A program made the position numbers and the translations under genes. Shown in pieces: positions 35,944 through 43,400 of a DNA stretch of 64,000 bases (the stretch's first letter is position 1; each line of letters begins with the position of its first letter). Location of the stretch: positions 1-64,000 of the forward strand of contig JAUIJD010000014.1 of NCBI GenBank assembly GCA_030431475.1, read 5' to 3'. The notes below the pieces were generated by a model. The model was not told the origin of the DNA, made no database searches, and saw only the letters and a program-made list of their open reading frames with translations. Source of the stretch: Verrucomicrobiia bacterium (lineage in GTDB: Bacteria; Verrucomicrobiota; Verrucomicrobiia; Verrucomicrobiales; Akkermansiaceae).

Positions 35944-37202
35944 TCCGCGGCGAGGTGGGTGAAGCGGACCCGGTCGGACGCCGGGCGGCTGACCGTGATC
36001 CGGTCGCCGGTGGGCGCGGTGACGGTTTCCCCGAGGGCGGGATCGGTTTCGGCATCCGCCAGCAGGCCGGCCATGATGCGGCCGGCCTCGGCGACGGCGG
36101 CGGCGTCTTCAGGATCGGCGAGGGCAATCTCCCAGATCAGGTCGAGCCGGGTGTCGGATCGGGCCGTGAGCCGGTAACGGTCGCCCCGCCAGGCATCGGC
36201 GTGGACCGCGAGTTCCGGGTCGATGCTCTCCAGCCAAAGTCGAAGCCCGAGCCAGCCGGCCGATTCCTCGAGCACCGGCTCGGTGCCGTTGTCGGGGATC
36301 GTCACTTCGACGGGCTCGACGCCTTCGAGTTCCGGGGAGAAGCGGGAGGTCTGCCGCGGGGGATCGTGGAGCGCGCCGAGCAGCTCTTCCTGGTCCATCA
36401 GCCGGTTGGCGACCGGCGCGCCCATCTGCGAGGGGAAGGTGGCGAGGCCGCGGATGAAGGCGGGGAGGTTGTTCAGCAGGTCGGCGGCACCCGAGCTGTC
36501 CTGAGTGCCGGTGAAGCCGATGCCGAGCGCCTGGCGGGCAAGGAAGCGGGTTTCGATGGCGATCGCGGTGCCGTGGTGGAGCGCGGTGCGGGCACGGTCG
36601 GCCTCGTCGCCGGGGTAGCCGGGAGCGGGCGGGTAGTGCTGGTGGAGGAGGATGCGGACGAGGGCCCGCAGCAGCGCCGACTGGTCGGGCACGCTGGCGT
36701 CGTCGAAGCGGTCCGTCACCCACGCCTCGCCGGTCTGGTCGTCGAACCACGAACGGGCCCCGAGGCTGTAGGTCGCGGCGAGCTGGCCGGCGAAGCGGTC
36801 GTCGGGGGCGAGCAGCCCCATCTTCGCCCAGGCGCTCTGGCGGTGGCCGAGCGAGTTCGGGGGGAAGCGGCTTTCGATCGACGCCGCGACGCGGTCGAGC
36901 AGTTCCTCGCCGGCGATGCGGTGGACGACCGGGGTGCTGCGGAAGTCGAGACCGATCGCGCTCTCGACGAACTCGAGGATCGCCTCGGGTACCTTGACCT
37001 CGCCACCGCCCTGGGCGAGCGAGCGCAGGCTTTCATTCTCCCGTTCGAGCAGGGCGACCCGGTCCTCGAGGCTGGTGATGGTGGCGCGCAGCTCCTCGGC
37101 GTCCGCGTTGGCGGCGGCCTTCCGGGTTTTCAGCCCGTGGAGGAGACCGGCCGCCCCGACCGCGGCGCCGATCAGGACCGGCAGCAGGGTTTGCGGGCGC
37201 AT
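35940..37202 (-). CDS. Membrane-anchored protein of unknown function
   Basis: A protein of 420 aa that I do not recognise. An N-terminal membrane anchor lies at about 6-24 (LLPVLIGAAVGAAGLLHGL), followed by a coiled coil at about 34-65 (ELRATITSLEDRVALLERENESL), and then a soluble domain (about 75-420) presumably in the periplasm. The soluble part contains a YPPAPGYPGDEADRARTALHHGTA segment and a C-terminal region of beta character (DRYRLTARSDTRLDLIWEIAL). It is coupled to marC (start/stop overlap) and follows the 196-aa secreted-protein gene by only 7 bp, so all four genes of this operon are probably made together. Confidence 0.75.
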   Translation of the reverse strand: MRPQTLLPVLIGAAVGAAGLLHGLKTRKAAANADAEELRATITSLEDRVALLERENESLRSLAQGGGEVKVPEAILEFVESAIGLDFRSTPVVHRIAGEELLDRVAASIESRFPPNSLGHRQSAWAKMGLLAPDDRFAGQLAATYSLGARSWFDDQTGEAWVTDRFDDASVPDQSALLRALVRILLHQHYPPAPGYPGDEADRARTALHHGTAIAIETRFLARQALGIGFTGTQDSSGAADLLNNLPAFIRGLATFPSQMGAPVANRLMDQEELLGALHDPPRQTSRFSPELEGVEPVEVTIPDNGTEPVLEESAGWLGLRLWLESIDPELAVHADAWRGDRYRLTARSDTRLDLIWEIALADPEDAAAVAEAGRIMAGLLADAETDPALGETVTAPTGDRITVSRPASDRVRFTHLAAE

Positions 37203-37209
37203 GGCGGAC

Positions 37210-37800
37210 TCAGCGGTTGCCGAGCGGCCGGGCGTTCGGGTTCACCGGGTCGACTTCCTCCAGCTCGCGCAGGTCGGGAAGCGTCTGGCTTTCGACGCCG
37301 TTGCCGAAGACGTCCTCGGCGAGTTCGCCGTCGATCAGCGTGATGCCGACCGGGCGTTCCGGCGAGCCGTCGGCCTTGTACTTGTACTGGAACATGTGCA
37401 CCGGCATCTCGTTGCGGGTGCCGGGGAAGTAGCGCTTCACGCGGGTGTCGTAGAGCAGCTCCTGGACGAGCTTGCCGTAGGTGACGCCCGGGCGCTTCGA
37501 GTAGCCGAACTTGGTCTTGTAGAGCTTGTTGCCGAGGCCGTCGTAGATGTCGCACTTCAGCGGGTTGCCCTTGTCGTCGAGCCGGTAGATCGTCTTCACG
37601 CTGACGTTGCCGTTGGCGGTGTAGGTCGTCTTGGTCAGCGAGCGATCGTCGTTGCCCCGCTCGAAGACGGTGCGCGATCCGTCCTTGTTGCGCATCACGC
37701 GGACGAAGGGGCCTTCGATGCCGATGCCGGGGAGTCCCTGCGCGGGCAGCGCGGGGACGAGGCAGGCAAGGAAGAGGAAGAGAAGGACGCGGCGGATCAT
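37210..37800 (-). CDS. Secreted protein of unknown function
   Basis: A 196-aa exported protein, first gene of the minus-strand operon that leads to marC and the acylphosphatase. The signal peptide is clear (MIRRVLLFLFLACLVPALPA). The mature part has repeated short beta-like stretches (GSRTVFERGNDDRSLTKTTYT, NVSVKTIYRLDDKGNPLKCDIYDGLGNKLYKTKFGYSK) that resemble RHS/YD-like wound strands, then an acidic tail (DLRELEEVDPVNPNARPLG). No catalytic motif is visible. The promoter must lie within the 59 bp that separate it from the divergent folP. Confidence 0.72.
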   Translation of the reverse strand: MIRRVLLFLFLACLVPALPAQGLPGIGIEGPFVRVMRNKDGSRTVFERGNDDRSLTKTTYTANGNVSVKTIYRLDDKGNPLKCDIYDGLGNKLYKTKFGYSKRPGVTYGKLVQELLYDTRVKRYFPGTRNEMPVHMFQYKYKADGSPERPVGITLIDGELAEDVFGNGVESQTLPDLRELEEVDPVNPNARPLGNR

Positions 37801-37859
37801 GGGCGGCGGACGGTAGGACTTGGCGGAGGCGGGTTCAAGGCGGCATTTTGGGCGGGCCG

Positions 37860-38717
37860 ATGCGCTGGAGAACGAAACGCAACACCCATGACCTGAGCCA
37901 CCGCGGCATGATCATGGGCATCCTCAACGTCACCCCGGATTCGTTTTCCGACGGCGGGCGCCACGACGATCCCGGAGCGGCGCTGGCGCGGGCCCGGCGG
38001 ATGATCGGGGAGGGGGTGGACATCATCGATGTGGGCGGCGAGTCGACCCGGCCCGGGGCCGATCCGGTGGGCGAGGCCGAGGAGATCGAGCGGGTGGCGC
38101 CGGTGATCTCGGCGCTGAGGGCCGAGTGGGACGGTTTGATCTCGATCGACACCATGAAGCCGTCCGTCGCCGAGGCGGCGGTGGAGGCGGGGGCTGACAT
38201 CGTCAACGACGTCTCGGGCCTGAGGGATCCCGCGATGGTCGAGCTCTGCGCCGGCACGGGCTGCGGGGTGGTCGCGATGCACATGCGCGGCGAGCCGCGG
38301 ACCATGCAGCAGGCGCCGGTGTATGGAGACGTCGTGGCGGAGGTGCGCGGGTTCTTCGAGGAGCGCTTCGCGACGCTCACCGCGGCCGGCGTCGCGGCCG
38401 AGGCGCTGTGTTTCGACCCCGGTATCGGTTTCGGGAAGACGCTCGGGCACAACCTCGATCTGCTGCGCGGCCTGCCGGCGCTCGAGGTCGAGGGCCGGCC
38501 GTTGCTGGTCGGCGTCTCGCGCAAGAGCTTCATCGGCAAGTTGCTCAAGAGCGAGGCGCTGGAGGATCGGGAATGGCCGACGGTCGCGCTGACCGCCTGG
38601 ACGCGGGAAAGCGGCGCGCGGATTCACCGGGTGCATGAAGTCCGCCCGAACCGGGAGGCCCTGAGGATGGTCGAGGCGGTGATGGGTGGAGCGCCGATGA
38701 TGAAATCGGCGTCCTGA
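37860..38717 (+). CDS. folP: Dihydropteroate synthase
   Basis: Catalyses condensation of hydroxymethyl-dihydropterin pyrophosphate with p-aminobenzoate in folate synthesis. It is 285 aa with a TIM barrel. The pterin/pyrophosphate loop MGILNVTPDSFSDGG, the second signature IIDVGGESTRPGA, the ISIDTMKPSV and DIVNDVSG segments, DPGIGFGKT, and SRKSFIG are all present. The ATG at 37860 was preferred to the in-frame TTG at 37848. The C-terminal residues after VEAVM (GGAPMMKSAS) and the stop region are encoded by a REP-like palindrome that also exists between genes elsewhere, so the original C-terminus has probably been replaced or extended. Confidence 0.95.
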   Translation: MRWRTKRNTHDLSHRGMIMGILNVTPDSFSDGGRHDDPGAALARARRMIGEGVDIIDVGGESTRPGADPVGEAEEIERVAPVISALRAEWDGLISIDTMKPSVAEAAVEAGADIVNDVSGLRDPAMVELCAGTGCGVVAMHMRGEPRTMQQAPVYGDVVAEVRGFFEERFATLTAAGVAAEALCFDPGIGFGKTLGHNLDLLRGLPALEVEGRPLLVGVSRKSFIGKLLKSEALEDREWPTVALTAWTRESGARIHRVHEVRPNREALRMVEAVMGGAPMMKSAS

Positions 38718-38756
38718 CGGAGCGGTGCGGCGCCGATTTCATCATCGGCGCTCCAT
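38686..38756. repeat. Inverted pair of REP-like repeats at the folP end
   Basis: Two copies face each other: 38686-38714 (TGGAGCGCCGATGATGAAAT...) and 38727-38756 (inverse, ending GGCGCTCCAT). The first lies inside the folP coding sequence and the second is intergenic. The pair could form one long hairpin, and each copy also has its own GCCGAT/ATCGGC stem. Confidence 0.75.
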
Positions 38757-38837
38757 GGCAGGACGTCCCGAGGGCTTGCTCCGGCGCGTACAAGTCGCAA
38801 TAGATTCCCCGGTACCCATCATCGTCTCGCGACCCCG

Positions 38838-39311
38838 ATGAACACCGTCACCCATGCCCTGCTTCCTGTGCTTGCGGCGAAAGCCATCGCCGGCAAGAAG
38901 GTCACCGGCCGGGAGCTGGTGCTGGTGGGGCTGCTCGGGGCGTCCCCGGATTTGATCAATCCACACCTCACCCTCACCGCGCGGATGAACAGTTGGTCGC
39001 ACGGTCTGCCGGCATGGGGCGGCATCACGCTGCTGCTGGTCGCTGCGGCGCTTCTCAGTCGCGGAAAGGTGCGTTGGCGCGTGGCCGGGATCGGTTCGCT
39101 GGCCTATCTGCTGCATCTTTTCTGCGACGCGATCGCCGGCGGAATCAATTGGCTCTCGCCGGTCGGTGAGGCCTTTTGGGGCGACTATTGGTTTCCCGTG
39201 ATCCTCTGGACGCCGGCGGACGCGGTGCTCGCGCTCACCGCCTACTTCGTCTTCCGGGCGATCCCGAAATGGAAGGAAGCGAGGCGGGCGAAGGTGCCCG
39301 CCGTTTCGTAG
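38838..39311 (+). CDS. YdjM-like membrane-bound hydrolase family protein
   Basis: A membrane protein of 157 aa that resembles the YdjM/LexA-regulated putative metal-dependent hydrolase family. It begins MNTVTHALLPVLAAKA, which gives the early Thr-His characteristic of the family, and has LVGLLGASPDLINPHLTLTARMNSWSHG, which supplies the Asp and the WSHG His. About four membrane helices are predicted. The reaction is unknown for the family; phospholipase-C-like fold has been suggested. It is separated from kdsD by a hairpin (39338-39356). Confidence 0.8.
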   Translation: MNTVTHALLPVLAAKAIAGKKVTGRELVLVGLLGASPDLINPHLTLTARMNSWSHGLPAWGGITLLLVAAALLSRGKVRWRVAGIGSLAYLLHLFCDAIAGGINWLSPVGEAFWGDYWFPVILWTPADAVLALTAYFVFRAIPKWKEARRAKVPAVS

Positions 39312-39337
39312 GGACGACCGCCGGCACCTGAAAGGAG

Positions 39338-39356
39338 CCGCTCCTTGAGGGAGCGG
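39338..39356. terminator. Hairpin between YdjM-like gene and kdsD
   Basis: CCGCTCC-TTGAG-GGAGCGG forms a 7-bp GC-rich stem 27 bp after the stop at 39311 and 8 bp before the kdsD ATG. The following GCTTGTC is only weakly T-rich, so it may be an attenuator or a REP-like sequence rather than a true terminator. Confidence 0.35.
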
Positions 39357-39363
39357 GCTTGTC

Positions 39364-40365
39364 ATGAGAGATCGGCCCTCCACACTCGGCGCCATGGACC
39401 ACGTGAGCCTCGGTCGGCGGGTGATTGAAATGGAAACCGATGCGCTGCGCGCGATGCACGCGCGTCTCGGCGAACCCTTCGACCGCGCGGTGTCGATGCT
39501 CAAGGACGTGCTGGATGGCCGCGGGAAGATCGTCGTCGTCGGCATCGGCAAGTCCGGCAACATCGGCCACAAGCTCGCCGCGACGCTCAACTCGACCGGT
39601 TCGACGGCGGTCGTACTCAACTCGCAGAACGCCCTCCATGGCGACCTGGGCCTCGTTTCCGACGGGGACGCGGTGATCGCGCTGTCCTACTCGGGCGAGA
39701 CCGCCGAACTGCTCGACCTGCTGCCGCACATCAAGCGCTTCGACGTGAAGCTCGTCGCGATGACCGGCAAGCCGGAGTCGACGCTTTCGAAGTATTCGGA
39801 CGTTACCCTCGACACCTCGGTCGAGCGTGAGGCCTGTCCGCTGAACCTGGCGCCGACCTCGTCGTCGACCGCGATGCTGGTGATGGGCGATGCCTTGGCG
39901 ATGGTGCTGCTCGAAGCCCGCGGCTTCACCGAGGAGGAATTCGCACGCTTTCATCCGGGCGGGGCGCTGGGCCGGGCGCTGTTGCTGAAGGTTTCGGACA
40001 TCATGCGGGCCGGCGAGGCGCTGGCCTCCGTGCCGGAGGGAGGCACCGTCCGCGATGCGCTGGTGGCGATGTCCGGCAGTCGCTCCGGCGCCTGCGTGGT
40101 GGTCGCGGGCGATGGAAAGCTCGCCGGAATCTTCACCCACGGCGACTTCGCCCGCAGCTATCAGGCCGATCCGCTGGTCGGCGACAAGCCGGTGGCCGAG
40201 TTGATGACCCGCGATCCGATCAGCGTGTCGGCCGACGCCCTTGCGGCGGAGGCGGTGAAGACAATCGGTTCCCACCGCATCGACGATGTGGTGGTGCTCG
40301 ACGACGGCGGTCGACCGGTCGGCCTGATCGACACCCAGGACCTGGCGCGGCTGAAGATCGTCTGA
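39364..40365 (+). CDS. kdsD: Arabinose-5-phosphate isomerase (KpsF/GutQ)
   Basis: Interconverts ribulose 5-phosphate and arabinose 5-phosphate, the precursor of KDO for lipopolysaccharide. It is 333 aa, normal length. The SIS domain (about 40-175) has GIGKSGNIGHKLAATLNSTG and SYSGETAEL, and the LAPTSSSTAMLVMGDALA segment contains the family-typical Thr/Ser run. A CBS pair follows (about 205-330; SDIMRAGEAL, ELMTRDPISVSADALA). An internal ATG at 39394 (MDHVSLG) could also be the start; the 39364 ATG gives slightly more than average length. Its presence argues for a KDO-containing outer membrane. Confidence 0.94.
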   Translation: MRDRPSTLGAMDHVSLGRRVIEMETDALRAMHARLGEPFDRAVSMLKDVLDGRGKIVVVGIGKSGNIGHKLAATLNSTGSTAVVLNSQNALHGDLGLVSDGDAVIALSYSGETAELLDLLPHIKRFDVKLVAMTGKPESTLSKYSDVTLDTSVEREACPLNLAPTSSSTAMLVMGDALAMVLLEARGFTEEEFARFHPGGALGRALLLKVSDIMRAGEALASVPEGGTVRDALVAMSGSRSGACVVVAGDGKLAGIFTHGDFARSYQADPLVGDKPVAELMTRDPISVSADALAAEAVKTIGSHRIDDVVVLDDGGRPVGLIDTQDLARLKIV

Positions 40366-40399
40366 AGAAAGTTCGACACTTCTTCACTCGGGCGACGCA

Positions 40400-40415
40400 T
40401 TCCTATAGATAGGAA
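40400..40415 (+). promoter_or_regulatory. Palindrome in the A2M promoter region
   Basis: TTCCTATAGATAGGAA is a perfect 7-bp inverted repeat around AG, ending 10 bp before the A2M ATG. It contains a TATAGA -10-like hexamer, with CTTCAC 16 bp upstream as a poor -35. A similar motif, TTCCGATAGTTAGGAT, lies at 53300-53315 before another secreted-protein gene. It is a promoter or operator candidate. Confidence 0.45.
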
Positions 40416-40425
40416 CCGTATCGCC

Positions 40426-43400
40426 ATGAAATCGCTCGCCTTGCTCTTCGCAGCTCTCGTGCTGCCCCTCGCCGCCGCCCCGCGGCTCCACGTTTCCGGC
40501 CCCACGATCCAGGCCGGCACGGAGATTGAAATCGTCCTCGATCACGAAGCCTGCCCGGCCGAGCGCATCGGAAAGGAAGCCGCGACGAAATGGCTGGAGA
40601 TCGAACCGGCATGGGCAGGCAAGACGGTTTGGAAGGAGGCCAACGTGTTGCGTTTCGTGCCGTCCGAGAGCCCGGTCCTCGGTACGACCTACACCTTCAC
40701 GCTGGTTGGAAAGCACATCCATCTCGACGGCTCGCCGGTGCCCGTCGGCAAGCTCGGCGCGGGGAAAACCCCGCATCCCGGGATCGACTACGCGACCCTG
40801 CTCGGCCGCTACGTGGATGGCTGGTCAACGCGCACCGCGCCGTACTACCTGGTCTTCAACGGGGAGGTGGACCCGGACGCGGTGGCGCCGTTCTTCCACT
40901 ACGCCGACAAGGAGGGGCAGCGGGTCGCGGCCAAGGTCCGCCAGCCGGACTTCGGGGAGCTGAAACAACCCGGCTACGTGCGGCCGACCTTTCGCCAGCG
41001 CTACGATGCCTTCCTGTCCGGCGAACCCTTCAAGCCCGAGCTCGTTGACGATCTCCGGCTGACCAATGCGCTGGTCGTCGAACCCGCCTCGCCGCTGCCG
41101 GTCGGCGACGAATGGTATCTGGTGTCGAGGCAGGGCCTGCCGATCGGCGACGAGGGCATGGCGGTGGAAAGCCGACGCCGCATCGGCGACGTCGACCCCT
41201 TCAAGCTCCAGCGGGCCTACGCGCTGACCATCGCCGACGTGCCGCGCCGGATCGTGGTCGACTTCACCCGCGACCTGCCGAAGCAACTGCCGGCGGGTTT
41301 GCTCCGCGTCGAGCCGGAGGTGCCGGGGATGAAGGTGATCACCGACGACGACGAGATCGAGATTCATGGCGATTTCTCGGGTCACGACGACTGGACGGTG
41401 GTGCTGGAGGGCGGAATTGCGTCCTACGACGGCCTCGCGCTCGGCAAACGGCTCGTCGAGAAGGTGAAGTTCAAGCACCTCGCTCCCGGCGTCGGGCTGG
41501 CCAGCGAGGATGAAAGCCAGCTTGCCAGCGGTTCGCGACTGTATCGCGTTTCGACGGTCAACATCGACTCGCTGCGGGTCCGGATCAAGCAGCTCAACGG
41601 CAGCCAGCTCATCCGCGCCCAGCAGGGATACCGCTACTACACCGGCCGGGGTCCCGACGGCGAATCGCTGCGCCCGCAGCGCCTCATGCCTTACGAGATG
41701 ATGGTCGGCACGACGGTGGCCGACTTCGAGATCGAGCTCGAGAACCCCATCGACACCTCCCGCCCGCTCTATCTCGACTGGGACAAGGTGCTCGCCGGCG
41801 AGGACCAGCCCTACGTGATCGGCAAGGCACCGGAGGAACCGCGCGAGGTGAAGGCGACCCGCCCGGCCGCGTTCTTCGTCGAGATCGTCGGCGATCCGAA
41901 GCCCGGGGCGAATCCGGCCAAGTCACGCGCGGTGCAGTCGCTGGTGCAGCTCACCGACCTCGGCATGGCGTGGAAGAGCAACCGCGACGAAGCGAAGGCC
42001 TTCGTCTTCTCCTGCCGCACCGGCGAGCCGCTCGAGGGCGTGACCATCGACCTTTTCGGGGAGGACGCCGAGCGCGTCGGCCGGGTGAAGACCGGGGCCG
42101 ACGGCATGGCGACGCTGCCCCGCGACCCGGCGATGCGCCACCTCCGGGCCAGCCTCGGGCGCGACCAGTTCTCCGCCCCCTACGACGACGCCATGCCCAC
42201 CGTCGGGCTGTGGCGGTTCCCGGTGCGCTACTCCTGGCAGGAGCCGCCGATGGAGGAGCGGCGGGTGATGCTGTTCTCGGATCGTTCGCTCTATCGGCCG
42301 GGGGAGGAAGTGCACGTGAAGGGGCTGGTGCGCCGCCAGAACGGCAACGCGATCGAAAAGGATGCGCCGTCGACCGTGCGCTTCCGGGTGACCAACCCGA
42401 CCGGCGTCGAGATCGTCAGCGAGCCGGTGGAGGTGTCCGCCGCCGGGTCCTTCGACCGGACCTTCCGCCTGCCGCCGGAAACGACCGGTTTCCATCGCGT
42501 GGAGGTGGTCTGGGAAAAGGAGAACGAGGCCGCCGGCGAAATCGAGAACTGGGTCGAGCGTTCGCACGCCGTTCAGAACAGCCGCGCGACGATGAAGCTG
42601 CGGGTCGAGGAGTTCCGTCGCAATGCCTTCGAGATCACCCACGAGCTGTCCGAGCCGGAGCCCGGCGCTCCGCAAGTCGAGCTGGCGCTTTCCGCCGAGA
42701 ACTACAACGGCCAGCCGCTCGACGGTGCGGAGGTGCAGGTCTGGTCGCAGGTCTCCGACCGCAATTTCTATCCGGAGCGGTTCCGCGACCATCTCTTCGG
42801 CGACCACCGCCGCCCGGACTTCGGCTACTGGTACCACTACTTCGGCTACCGCTGGCAGGACAGCCATGCCAACCGCCGGAGCGACACCGAGACGAACGAG
42901 CTGAAACTCGACGACCAGGGCGCCGCGACGGTGACCGCGAAGGTGCCGGAGGCCGAGTTTCCGATGCTGCGTGAGGTGATGATCCAGACCGAGGTCACCG
43001 ATGCCAACCGCCAGACCCTCAGCAAGACGAGCAACGCCACGGTGCATCCGGCCTCCGTCTACGTCGGAGTCCAGCGGGTCGATCGCCTCGTGCGCGTGGG
43101 TGACAAGCTGCCGCTCGAATTGATCGCTGTGGACGTCGAGGGGAACCGCTTCGAGGGCGGGCTCGAGGTCACCGCGAAGCTGTCGCGCGAAGTCAACGAA
43201 CAGGTCCGGCTGCGCACGCCGGGCGGCGGCGCCGTCCGCAACGAGTCGCGCACCGAGGAGCTGTCGACGACTTCCCTGATCATCGGGGGCGAAGCCTCGG
43301 AGTTCCTCCTGGCACCGGAGAAGCCGGGGCTCCACACGATCGACATCCGCGGCACCGATGCCGCCGGCCTGCCCTTCGCCACGGCGGTCACGGTGCACGT

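Noticed and set aside
35075-36127. A 350-residue acylphosphatase fusion
   Set aside because: Upstream of 35350 the frame is the out-of-frame shadow of marC. The normal 91-residue acylphosphatase explains the motifs.
39338-39356. Strong Rho-independent terminator
   Set aside because: The stem is good but no real T-run follows, and it lies 8 bp before a start codon, so it is listed with low confidence only.
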